DNA of 37,000 bases from Planctomycetaceae bacterium (GTDB lineage Bacteria > Planctomycetota > Planctomycetia > Planctomycetales > Planctomycetaceae). The position numbers and the translations under genes are program-made. Under the pieces are notes generated by a model. It ran no database searches. It was not told where the DNA came from and saw only the letters and a list, made by a program, of their open reading frames with translations. Each line of letters starts with the position of its first letter. Position 1 is the first letter of the stretch. Below are positions 25,822 to 33,645 of this stretch, piece after piece. Where the stretch lies: the NCBI GenBank assembly GCA_020426505.1, contig JAGQPX010000018.1:1-37000 (forward strand). Reading direction: 5' to 3'.

Positions 25822-28620
25822 TTCGAGTCGCTCAGTGTACGCAGTGTGACGTGCGGCAGCCTCGCTGTCACCCGTTTGCTCGTAAGCTTTCGCCAGTAAG
25901 CGGTGCATGTCGACGTCACGCACGTCGCAGTGGAGTGCCTCCTCGGCCCAGTGAATGGCGGTCGGCCAATCCTCGGCATCGGCGGCCATAGTCGCGAGCT
26001 TCTTGCGGACAAGACCATCGTCAGCGTCAAGCTCGGCGATCGTGCTCAGTGCCTCAACGAGACGCCCTTCATCTCCCTCCAGGTCGGCATTCATGTGTAG
26101 GAGCATGACGGCAAGGCCACGAACGAAACGCGGTTCGCGCGGCCAGTTCTTGAGCGCGAGCTCCGCCAGGTCAAGTGCAGCAGGCCAATCCTTGTCAGCG
26201 ATGTTGAGATTCAACAATTGCTCGAATATAGCCGGGTGTGGATTGTCACCATCAAATGCTGGCAGGAGCAAAATGGCTGCTTCGTCTGTCTTTTCTTCAT
26301 CCAACTGTGTCTCGGCGAGAATGGCAACAGCAAGCGGTTGCCGAGGATCGAGTGCGTAAATCTCTTGAGCCATCTCGCGAGCTTTCGCTTTGTCGCCTTC
26401 CTGCCACATTGCCCACGCAACGTCGGCCCAAGCGTCGCGGTCATCGGAGTTCTCCTTCCAACGAGCAGTTGCCACTTCCAGTGAAGGTGATGGTGCGACT
26501 CGCGTGCGGCGAATCTCGGCGACGTAGTCGTTCAAATACTCAGAGTAGCCTCTCTCGAACTCAGCGAGACTGACGTCACAGACATCCGCGATGGCGTCCT
26601 CGGTCGATTGACCGTACTGATACGAGTTAACCAACTTGATGAGCGACTCTTCGCCATAATTCTCGACGAGGTACTCCGAGTACAGCCAACTCTGGCAGTA
26701 GGCCATGTCCCAGTCGGTCGGCTTTTCGGGTCGCGTGAAGCCCGTGTTGATGTCGTCCAGTGTGAAGACCTCACCAGCTGGGACGCGTTCGAGGAGGAGT
26801 CCGTCCCATGACTCGGGCGTATTCCCCTCGCTACGGACCGCGAGGGCCTCGGTGTACCAGTGAGGGATGTTGAAGTCGGTCTGCTGAAGCGTGAGGATAT
26901 GCACGAACTCGTGCCGCACGACGCGGGCCCAGTTGAACGGCTCCTCCAGATCGTAAGGTGAGGCCATCGCAACGATCATGCCGGTCGAGGCACCGATCGT
27001 CTGTATCCAAGGCAGCCCGACCATCCGCGCACTGAACCACTGATGAGCCGATTGACCACTCGCGGTGCCGTAGACCTCGAACTGAGTGCGCGTCTCCGGC
27101 TCGTAGCCGTACTGCTCCGTCAATTCGTCATAGATCGATTCGAGGTAGCGTGACATCTCCTCGCCAAGAATGCGCTGATCGGCCGGCACGCGGATGACGA
27201 AGTGATCCGATGTGATGACGTCGTATTCGTCGAGCTGCCGCATGACCTTTCGCATGTTGCTGACGCGAACGTGATACGGGTCCGCCTTGAACGCGGCTTC
27301 GAGCATCTCAGCTGCCTCGTCGAGCTTGCCGGTCCGCATCAGGAGCATGCCGAGTTCGGTGCGCGGGGCAGCCAATTGAGGCATGACCTCAATCGCCCGG
27401 CGATAGCACACCTCAGCCGCGGCGAACTTGCGACGACTATCAAGCGTGTCGCCGATGCGGGCGAGGAACACTCCCGGCTTTGGCGACGCTGCGATCAGCT
27501 CACGCCACAACTTTGCAAAGCGGGTCCCCTCCCCCGCCGACTTGTCGTTTCGCAGCTCTTCGATTCGTTCGCCACTCAACAATTCGCTCAGAGCTTTGGC
27601 TGCCGGAACTCCATCCTCCAACAGGAACACGCTCGCCTGTAGCGCCAGTGTGCGTTGGTCATGCGGATTGATGGCGAGAGCCTGTTCGACAAACGTCATT
27701 GTCGCGGACAGGTCGCCGGAAGCGAGTGAGACCTCTGCGGCGAGTCGGAGCGCAGCGGGGAGTCGTGGGTTGATGGCGAGGGCGCGTTTCGCGAAGTCGA
27801 GAGCCTCGTCGACTGCCGAGTCCTGCAGAGACGCGTCGCCGAGCGACGTCAGCACCTCTGCGGCGTTCGGGTTGATCTTGAGGGCCGCTTCCAACTCGGT
27901 GAGAGCCTGCGGGCGGTTGTACTTCTCCAACAGCACGACTCCGGACAGGTGAGCCGCCTGCCAGCAGTTTGGGTCGTTCTTGAGTGCATCCGGGCAGAGC
28001 GTGTTGATCACAAAGTTGAAAATGCTGGACACGCTCTTCCAGCGGGCGTACTGCAGCGAGCCCTCTGCGACGAGCATCAACGTCTCCGCATCGGTCGGCT
28101 GTTGGCGATTGTAATACCTCACAAACCAGCGGTATTCGCTCAGTGCTTCGTCCAGCTCGCCCGTCTCGGCAAGGATGTGTGCCTGCGTCAGCCGTGCAGT
28201 AGGATGCTCCTCATCGATCGCCAGTGCCGCATCGATGCTTTTCGTTGCGGCGTCGAAGTCTCCCTGCCGGAACATGAGTTCGGCCAGTCGTCCATGAAGT
28301 GCTGCGACGTCCGGCGTCTGTTCGATCCGTTTACGAACAGTGTCCGTTGCCAAGTCCCACAACCCCTGTGACTCCAATGCGCGGCTGAGTCCGATCGTCG
28401 CATTGGTTCTCTCTTCCGGTGAGAGTTCATCTCCGGCCAAGGCATTCCGATAGGCATTGCCAGCCGCGTCGTATTGACCGGTTTGCCAATGTTGATGAGC
28501 TGTCGCCAGTTGCAACACTCGATCCGCAACTTCTTGTGCCTCACCAACACGATCTTCCGCCCGAACAACGGGAACAACCGCGGTAAACAGCATCAGGATG
28601 GCACAACGATGAATCAGCAT
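25804..28620 (-). CDS. Secreted TPR protein with gluzincin (peptidase MA-like) domain
   Basis: A protein of 938 aa with a short signal peptide (about 1-21, ending VVRAED). Residues about 30-450 are tetratricopeptide repeats (for example KLDEAAEMLEAAFKADPYHV). A gluzincin zinc protease-like domain follows, with HEFVH near 570-574 and a second-site glutamate in WYTEALA near 587-593, as in peptidase MA-like families. The C-terminal 200 residues return to TPR-like helices. The metal ligands are intact, so activity is possible, though many homologues have unknown substrates. A role in protein quality control or matrix processing outside the cytoplasm is an inference. The stop codon and last residues come from the 73-bp element. 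The ribosome-binding site is weak. Confidence 0.85.
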   Translation of the reverse strand: MLIHRCAILMLFTAVVPVVRAEDRVGEAQEVADRVLQLATAHQHWQTGQYDAAGNAYRNALAGDELSPEERTNATIGLSRALESQGLWDLATDTVRKRIEQTPDVAALHGRLAELMFRQGDFDAATKSIDAALAIDEEHPTARLTQAHILAETGELDEALSEYRWFVRYYNRQQPTDAETLMLVAEGSLQYARWKSVSSIFNFVINTLCPDALKNDPNCWQAAHLSGVVLLEKYNRPQALTELEAALKINPNAAEVLTSLGDASLQDSAVDEALDFAKRALAINPRLPAALRLAAEVSLASGDLSATMTFVEQALAINPHDQRTLALQASVFLLEDGVPAAKALSELLSGERIEELRNDKSAGEGTRFAKLWRELIAASPKPGVFLARIGDTLDSRRKFAAAEVCYRRAIEVMPQLAAPRTELGMLLMRTGKLDEAAEMLEAAFKADPYHVRVSNMRKVMRQLDEYDVITSDHFVIRVPADQRILGEEMSRYLESIYDELTEQYGYEPETRTQFEVYGTASGQSAHQWFSARMVGLPWIQTIGASTGMIVAMASPYDLEEPFNWARVVRHEFVHILTLQQTDFNIPHWYTEALAVRSEGNTPESWDGLLLERVPAGEVFTLDDINTGFTRPEKPTDWDMAYCQSWLYSEYLVENYGEESLIKLVNSYQYGQSTEDAIADVCDVSLAEFERGYSEYLNDYVAEIRRTRVAPSPSLEVATARWKENSDDRDAWADVAWAMWQEGDKAKAREMAQEIYALDPRQPLAVAILAETQLDEEKTDEAAILLLPAFDGDNPHPAIFEQLLNLNIADKDWPAALDLAELALKNWPREPRFVRGLAVMLLHMNADLEGDEGRLVEALSTIAELDADDGLVRKKLATMAADAEDWPTAIHWAEEALHCDVRDVDMHRLLAKAYEQTGDSEAAARHTAYTERLEQSPER

Positions 28621-28726
28621 GTTGGTCTCACTTGTGCGGCGGTCGGCGTTGCCTTCCGTCTAACGGTGACATCATAACATCTTAGCCGCGAGCCAACGGC
28701 GAGCGCCACCCTGCGATGTCGGTTGC

Positions 28727-30139
28727 TCACTCTTCGTCGGTCTTGGGCTGTCCCGGCAACAACGGACGCACGGCAGAGTCGATGCGCTGGCGGGTGAGTT
28801 TCGCGTTGATCTTGTCGCTGAGTGCATGACAGAGTGTGATGAACGTCTCAATCGCCCTGTCTTCGTTGATCTCGTGGGCCGAGAATTCGCTCAGGGCTTC
28901 CAGTCGCAACGCGGTGACGTCGTCGAGCAAATGCTGGAGGGCTTCGCCGTCGTCGCTTCCGGGGGTCTGGTCGAAGTCGAGCTGTTTGCGTTCGATTTCG
29001 AGGACGTTCTGGATGTAGCGGTCGAGTTTGTGCTCCGTGCTGCGACGAGCGCGGTCATTCCACCAGCGGAAGGCGAGCCATGCGGCGATGAGCGTCGAGA
29101 CGATGAACGACCGCATGCCTTCGGTTGCCTCGACGAAGTCTGTGTCGAGCAGAGGCTTGTATCCTGGTTCGTACACGTTCATTGCTCCGGGATGCGGAGC
29201 GAACTCAGCCTTGTCGCGGGCGAAAGTAATGCCTGCCTCGTAAAGCTCGCGCAGGCCGTTCTGTTGCTGGAACGACTCATCCAGCACGATGTTTGTGATC
29301 TGCTCGACGAGTCCCGCGTGCAGGTCTCTTTGCGACAGCAGCTGAGATCGCACGGCAATTGTCTCAACCGGCTGCGCAGGCTCGACGATGCCTCGCGCTC
29401 GATACAAGCCGGCGGGTATGGTGACGGGACTGACGGAGAGATACTCGGTCGCGATGGCGTTTGCGTAGGGGATCGGCCGCAAATCACAGAGGACGCCGTC
29501 TGTGTCACCTTCGCGCGTAAGCAGGCGTTGAAGGATGGGAGCCCCCTGCCCGACCGTGATGAACGCGGCGTCCAACTCGTCCGCAGCGAAATTCTGTTCG
29601 ATCTCTGTGTAGTTGAGTCGAAGGGCCTCGACTTCTGACTCATCGATCCCGAACTGAGAAAGCACGAGCCGGCTGATCGCCGAATCACCCGACTGATCCC
29701 GGCCGATCGCGACCCGATGGCCAGGCAGATCGAGCGGCGAGTTGATGTCGACGCCTCGCCTGACGAGAAAGTGCGTCACCTCGGAGTGCAGATTCGAGAC
29801 AAATGCGACCGGCGGACTGTCGGCCGACGGATCGTCTTGTTCGGCGAACAAATCCACCGCACCGTGTTGATACAGGATCAGATCGGCCCGACCCTCCTTG
29901 AGCAGCGTCATGTTGGCGTAAGACCCTTCGGTCGAGAGCACAGTGACGTCGATGTCGAGGCGGGCTTCGATCTGTCGAGCCAGTGCGGCTGCGATGGTCT
30001 CGTAACGACCGCCTGCTGGTCCCCCCGCAATTGTGATCGCAGCCGGGAACGCCGTCATCCGACCGTACGTCCACGCGACCACCAACGGCAGCAGGATCAA
30101 CAGAACGACGACGATCGCCCGGCGAATACGGCGTGGCAT
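28727..30139 (-). CDS. TAXI-family periplasmic domain between two membrane helices, with cytoplasmic C-terminal domain
   Basis: A 470-aa protein whose N-terminal helix (about 7-27, IVVVLLILLPLVVAW) anchors a TAXI-type TRAP solute-binding domain (about 33-320, GGPAGGRYETIAAALARQIE, YQHGAVDLFAEQ, DLPGHRVAIGRDQSGDSA). A second helix (about 343-366, SFIVSTLIAAWLAFRW) leads to a cytoplasmic helical domain of about 100 residues. Typical TAXI proteins are free periplasmic subunits encoded with a DctM-like permease; no permease is nearby, and the C-terminal extension is unusual. This suggests a membrane-bound binding or sensor role rather than transport. The ribosome-binding site is strong (AGGAGAGT). 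Binding of glutamate or another organic acid is possible but not shown. Confidence 0.85.
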   Translation of the reverse strand: MPRRIRRAIVVVLLILLPLVVAWTYGRMTAFPAAITIAGGPAGGRYETIAAALARQIEARLDIDVTVLSTEGSYANMTLLKEGRADLILYQHGAVDLFAEQDDPSADSPPVAFVSNLHSEVTHFLVRRGVDINSPLDLPGHRVAIGRDQSGDSAISRLVLSQFGIDESEVEALRLNYTEIEQNFAADELDAAFITVGQGAPILQRLLTREGDTDGVLCDLRPIPYANAIATEYLSVSPVTIPAGLYRARGIVEPAQPVETIAVRSQLLSQRDLHAGLVEQITNIVLDESFQQQNGLRELYEAGITFARDKAEFAPHPGAMNVYEPGYKPLLDTDFVEATEGMRSFIVSTLIAAWLAFRWWNDRARRSTEHKLDRYIQNVLEIERKQLDFDQTPGSDDGEALQHLLDDVTALRLEALSEFSAHEINEDRAIETFITLCHALSDKINAKLTRQRIDSAVRPLLPGQPKTDEE

Positions 30140-30165
30140 GAGACTCTCCTCGCGTCCCTCGCCCC

Positions 30166-30292
30166 TTAACAGCCTGTTGAAAAATCACAAGTTGGGTGCC
30201 ACTGCCGTGTCGGCAGTGCCAGAAACCAGTCGGTGTTCCCACTTCAGCACGGCTGGCACAGCCGTGGCACACGTTTTTCAACAGGCTGTTAA
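30166..30292. mobile_element. MITE-like element, 127 bp, perfect 19-bp terminal inverted repeats
   Basis: The left end TTAACAGCCTGTTGAAAAA (30166-30184) is repeated exactly inverted at 30274-30292. The interior holds two hairpins, one around ACTGCCG/CGGCAGT and one around CACGGCTG/CAGCCGTG, and no coding sequence. The flanks GTCCCTCGCCCC and GGGAGAGGGAC are themselves nearly complementary, so the element may sit inside an older palindrome. It lies just upstream of the TAXI-domain gene. Confidence 0.75.
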
Positions 30293-30474
30293 GGGAGAGG
30301 GACAGATTCTGAAGCGTCAGCGACAGAGCAGGGTGAGTGGAGAAGGAAGCGTCGTAATCGTCGTCGCCAGACGGCGGAACAGAAACGCTTGAAGCTCCTA
30401 TCTCCGTCCGCAATCCGGCTTCTGGCGAAGACCGGCTACCGCGTTTCCGCTCACCCTGCCTTCTGAGACGGCCA
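30293..30474. other. Gap between MITE-like element and kinase gene
   Basis: It holds a short inverted repeat (GCAGGGTGAG at 30328-30337, complement at 30450-30459) and otherwise nothing recognisable. Two genes end or start around it: the downstream kinase terminates at 30475 and the TAXI gene starts at 30139, both on the minus strand. Confidence 0.4.
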
Positions 30475-31590
30475 TCATGGCTGAGGGTGAGCCATTTTTT
30501 CCAGTAAGAGACGGATCTCGTTGGCGTATTCGCTGGAAAGGTTTCCTTTGACGAGTTGCTTCTGAAACTCAGAGGTGCCGTCCGGGCCGAGTTCAGCGAC
30601 TTCAGCCGACTCGAACCGCCGCGCGGGGTCCGGGTCGATGAGCCGTTGGATCAGATGCACGAGTCGTTCATTGCCGGCAACGTCTTCGGGCAACATCGAT
30701 CGGAGGTTCGCAGGTAATGCACGCTTAGCGTCTACGAACTCCGAGTTCGTCTCCGCATCCGGAAAGGGGTACGCTCCGGAGAGCATCTCGACGAAGATGT
30801 ACCCCAGACTGGCCAAATCGGAAGCGGGCGTCGGCATCTTTCCCTGCAAGACTTCCACTGCCGCGTAACGAGGCGTCCACGTGGATCGAAACGGCAGATC
30901 GTTCGCATGAAACGCGGAGCCGAAGTCGATCAATTTGCAGGTGCCTGTCCGCTTGATCATGACATTGGCCGGCTTGAGGTCCGCGTGTACGATGCCTTCG
31001 CGATGCAGCGAAGCGACGCCGACGAGACAGTCTCGCAGGATGGCGCTCGCGATGCCCGGTTGAAGTCGCAGTTGAGATTTCGCATGTGTCACTACAACGT
31101 CGTTCACGTGCTCCCAGTGATCGTCATCGACCTGTGCCCGTACGCGGTCGAGCATGTGAGGTCGCAGCAAGTGTGCAAGGTCGATGCCGTCGATCCATTC
31201 CATCAGCACGATCTGCACTTCGTTGGCCTCGACAACGTTGAACACATCGACAAGATGATCCTGTTGGGTTCTCGCCAGTTGCATGGCGACCCGCGCCACT
31301 CGCTCCATGTCGCGGCGATACAACGTCTGATCGGGATAGACACTCGGACGGTAGAACTTCAAGGCCACTCGAAACGGCAGCCCGTGATGGTTGATCCGGT
31401 CCGCGAGCATCACAACCCCCTGACCTCCGGAACCGAGAGGGCGCAGCAAGCGATAACTCATCTGCCAACTGACCTGCTCGCTGCGCACCAGCGCCTCGAA
31501 GCCATTGTGGAGTTTCAGCGACTCAGACTCCTCGTCGGAGAATGGTCGTGTGGGCGTAATGTCCCTGCTCATATCTGTGAGTACGTCCAT
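30475..31590 (-). CDS. Soluble Ser/Thr protein kinase, non-RD type
   Basis: A 371-aa protein kinase without membrane helices. Motifs: glycine loop GSGGQGVV (near residue 52), VALKFYRP lysine, catalytic loop HADLKPANVMI (Asp near 204) in place of HRD, and DFG in LIDFGSAF (near 222). A GTP/APE-like segment WTPRYAAVEVL and the DxASLGYI helix F follow. Missing the arginine of HRD, it is a non-RD kinase whose activation loop may not need phosphorylation. The key catalytic residues remain, so it is probably active. The start may be ATG 31590 or 31572, and neither has a clear Shine-Dalgarno. It stands alone, between repeat-rich gaps; the target is unknown. Confidence 0.87.
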   Translation of the reverse strand: MDVLTDMSRDITPTRPFSDEESESLKLHNGFEALVRSEQVSWQMSYRLLRPLGSGGQGVVMLADRINHHGLPFRVALKFYRPSVYPDQTLYRRDMERVARVAMQLARTQQDHLVDVFNVVEANEVQIVLMEWIDGIDLAHLLRPHMLDRVRAQVDDDHWEHVNDVVVTHAKSQLRLQPGIASAILRDCLVGVASLHREGIVHADLKPANVMIKRTGTCKLIDFGSAFHANDLPFRSTWTPRYAAVEVLQGKMPTPASDLASLGYIFVEMLSGAYPFPDAETNSEFVDAKRALPANLRSMLPEDVAGNERLVHLIQRLIDPDPARRFESAEVAELGPDGTSEFQKQLVKGNLSSEYANEIRLLLEKMAHPQP

Positions 31591-31904
31591 GTGTAGCAGT
31601 CAAATCCAGGTGCAATCGTCAATGGACGCTCTGATCCATCCCTGAAACAGCGAGCGGGATCACTTGGCCCGTCGTCGTGAAGAAACATCGTAGGAACTGA
31701 ACCGGGCAGAGAGAAGGCGACTTCCCCGGCTTGCGACCAATTGCGAATGCTAACCACTTGGGATTCAACACTTTACGCACAGAGAAACCTGCCGGCGAAC
31801 GCTCGACCTTCTTCATCACCATTGACGATCACGCCGCGACGTGTCGACTCAAATCGTGGTTATGCCATGAGAACCACCAGCACGGCACGGCCACAACGAA
31901 TGGA
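31591..31904. other. Gap without a recognised gene, upstream of kinase
   Basis: No open frame here has a ribosome-binding site or family features. It is the likely promoter region of the kinase gene; I find no convincing -35/-10 pair. Confidence 0.4.
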
Positions 31905-32172
31905 ATAGAACGCGGATGACACGGATCGGGCGGAGAGTCGCGGATCGAGGAAGTCCATTCGCCCGATTCGCGGCATTCGTGGTTTCTGAAGGACAACCGC
32001 GAATGGTGCGAATAGACGCGAAGTCCAACTGCCCTCGAGATCCGGTGTGTTCGTTGATCGGATCGAGGCCACTCCCGGTCTGTTCTCAACAAGCCGCCTC
32101 TGGTCGACATAACTTGGTAAAACAAGGACATATCCGCGCTCATCAGCCCGATCCGCGTCATCCGCGTTCTAT
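31905..32172. repeat. 268-bp composite inverted repeat (CGCGGAT-type)
   Basis: The outer arms 31905-31931 and 32146-32172 (27 bases) match except at one position. They are themselves 9-nt periodic (AACGCGGAT, GACACGGAT). Inside are further 9-nt-spaced runs: ATTCGCCCG, ATTCGCGGC, ATTCGTGGT around 31960-31985, and an inversely related run around 31997-32023. No gene is seen. Confidence 0.75.
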
Positions 32173-32191
32173 GTCACCTGACGATAGAACT

Positions 32192-32227
32192 CTCCGCGCG
32201 TCCTCCGTGCCTCAGCGTCTCCGCGGT
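32192..32227 (-). repeat. 36-bp 4 x 9-nt repeat, copy 5
   Basis: On the minus strand it reads ACCGCGGAG, ACGCTGAGG, CACGGAGGA, CGCGCGGAG. It lies 42 bases downstream (in the direction of transcription) of the cupin gene. Confidence 0.8.
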
Positions 32228-32269
32228 GAAAAAGAACGTCCGAATCAGTGAACCTTGTCGACAACTCAA

Positions 32270-32632
32270 TCAGTCGAACCACTCGTCGTGTGGGTCGAAC
32301 TTGGGCAGGACCATGATCAGCACCTTTGAGCGGCCGAGGGCGCGGTGGCGGGTGCCGGGGCGGATCATGATGCAGGTCCCCGGTTGCACAGGGATGATCT
32401 CGTCATCGAGTTCCATCTTCGCGTCCGGCTCGCATTCGAGGAAGTAGTACGTTTCGGTCAGCGTCTTGTGATAGTGCAGCTTCGCGTCCTCGGAAATCTC
32501 GGTGACGTGAACGGTCGCCGGGAAGTCTTGGACGTCTGCAAACGCACGTCGGGCTGAGCCGCAGGGACAGGCAACACCCGCGATCTCGTCGAAGTTGGCC
32601 AGTTCGTATCCCTTGGTTTCGATCGTGTTCAT
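32270..32632 (-). CDS. Small cupin-domain protein
   Basis: A single-domain cupin of 120 aa. The conserved metal-ligand pattern is visible: HYH followed by a glutamate in the first motif (LHYHKTLTETYYFLEC) and a histidine in the second (RPGTRHRAL). This is the beta-barrel fold used by dioxygenases, epimerases and sugar-binding regulators. The N-terminal part has a CPCGSARRAF stretch whose two cysteines are unusual for so small a cupin. ATG 32632 fits the domain; a longer in-frame reading is less likely. Substrate and reaction are not readable. It lies on the same strand as the TIGR04282-type gene, separated by a large palindrome. Confidence 0.8.
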   Translation of the reverse strand: MNTIETKGYELANFDEIAGVACPCGSARRAFADVQDFPATVHVTEISEDAKLHYHKTLTETYYFLECEPDAKMELDDEIIPVQPGTCIMIRPGTRHRALGRSKVLIMVLPKFDPHDEWFD

Positions 32633-32656
32633 GGGGGTGATGTTTCTCTGCTTGTC

Positions 32657-32762
32657 GGGTGGCACGCCCTGACGTCAGGAAGGGCGTGGTGCACGGTTCT
32701 TGGTCGAGGGCCTGGTGAAAGACATTCGCCACGCCCATCCCGTTGGTCTGGGCGTGCCACCC
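32657..32762. repeat. Palindromic element GGGTGGCACGCCC ... GGGCGTGCCACCC
   Basis: Perfect 13-base outer arms at 32657-32669 and 32750-32762, with a nested ACGCCC/GGGCGT hairpin around TGACGTCA inside. The element fills most of the space between the cupin start and the TIGR04282-type stop. Confidence 0.75.
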
Positions 32763-32765
32763 TGG

Positions 32766-33455
32766 TCATGGCTGTGATGATTTGTCCATTGTACTTTGAA
32801 CTGCATCCCACGTGAGCGGCGCCACGTCTGACCAACCCGCTGCTCGCAGTGCTGTGAGATGACCCCGCAAGCCGTACAAGTCGTCGATCGTGTCGACATC
32901 ATACCACGGCGGCAGAAGTTGCAGCGAATATTCTTTGGTCGTGAGATTTCGCACTGTGTGCACGAGGACATTCGCCCCGTCCCACTCGATGTCGTCAAAC
33001 AACCCATCAACCCAGCGTCGCAAACCGATGAGATAATACCCGCCATCCGGCGCAGGACCGATCACGCAGTCGTCCTGCTGCAACGCGACGAACGCCATCT
33101 CAATCAGCGGAACGGGCAGCGTTGGGCTGTCGGACCCGATCAGAACGACAGCCGAGTCTTCCGTCAGATGCTCGACGAAGAACGCGCCCATCCGCTCCCC
33201 CAGTGACGCATCCGGCTGTGCCCAGAGCTCATACTGGCCGTCTGCGATCGTATCGAAGTACGCCTCTGCGTTCTCATCAGCACCGCTGTGTCCGATGACA
33301 CATCGATCTGCAATACCTGCGAACGACTGGGTGATGTCCCGCAGGAACGCCTCGTAGATCGTCGCTGCCGCGTCCGCACCAATGTCCATAGCGAGACGAG
33401 TTTTTACCCGGCCCGAAATTGGCTGTTTAGCGAACACCCCGAAAATCGTTTCCAT
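32766..33455 (-). CDS. TIGR04282/DUF2064-type glycosyltransferase-fold protein
   Basis: A 229-aa GT-A-fold protein. It opens with a nucleotide-binding segment (FGVFAKQPISGRVKTRLA), a DxD-like position IGSDSPTLPV near the middle, and IGPAPDGGYYLIGL, typical of TIGR04282 proteins (annotated as arsenosugar-biosynthesis glycosyltransferases). The true donor and acceptor are unknown for most members. ATG 33455 was chosen because homologues start with the AKxPxxGxVKTRL strand; the longer reading would cross the 33-nt palindrome. It is divergent from the Hsp70-type gene. Confidence 0.83.
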   Translation of the reverse strand: METIFGVFAKQPISGRVKTRLAMDIGADAAATIYEAFLRDITQSFAGIADRCVIGHSGADENAEAYFDTIADGQYELWAQPDASLGERMGAFFVEHLTEDSAVVLIGSDSPTLPVPLIEMAFVALQQDDCVIGPAPDGGYYLIGLRRWVDGLFDDIEWDGANVLVHTVRNLTTKEYSLQLLPPWYDVDTIDDLYGLRGHLTALRAAGWSDVAPLTWDAVQSTMDKSSQP

Positions 33456-33500
33456 AAATGCGAGTTCCTCAGTCGATGCTCGTCGCATCGGCGAACAGAC

Positions 33501-33533
33501 GTTTGGCCCCACATTTCAAATGTGGGGCCAAAC
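33501..33533. promoter_or_regulatory. 33-nt perfect palindrome in a divergent promoter region
   Basis: GTTTGGCCCCACATTT, one central C, then the exact reverse complement of that arm. It lies between the start codons of two divergent genes (33455 minus, 33646 plus). It has no T-tract and a near-zero loop, so a dimeric operator or a cruciform repeat is likelier than a terminator. Confidence 0.6.
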
Positions 33534-33645
33534 GGTTTTGATGCCAACTGGAGCGGGCCGGTTTCTGATGATACCATAGACGCGTCCCTTCTGGCGGGGA
33601 TCATCACCCGCAACGCATCTCAATTCATCAGGGAGTTGCTCCTTT

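Noticed and set aside
25740..26030. N-terminal extension of the MazG-type frame
   Set aside because: It overlaps the TPR/gluzincin coding end and the 73-bp element; the conserved domain begins just after ATG 25739.
28826..29638. Plus-strand frame opposite the TAXI-domain gene
   Set aside because: Antisense shadow: no recognisable domain and no ribosome-binding site, whereas the minus-strand protein has clear motifs.
30478..30498. Hairpin GGCT...AGCC followed by a T-run, resembling a plus-strand terminator
   Set aside because: No plus-strand gene ends there and the stem is only 4-5 bp; it lies in the coding end of the minus-strand kinase gene.
31619..32251. Several small open frames between the kinase and the cupin
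   Set aside because: Most run through the 268-bp inverted repeat or the 36-bp repeat, and none has a ribosome-binding site or protein-like composition.
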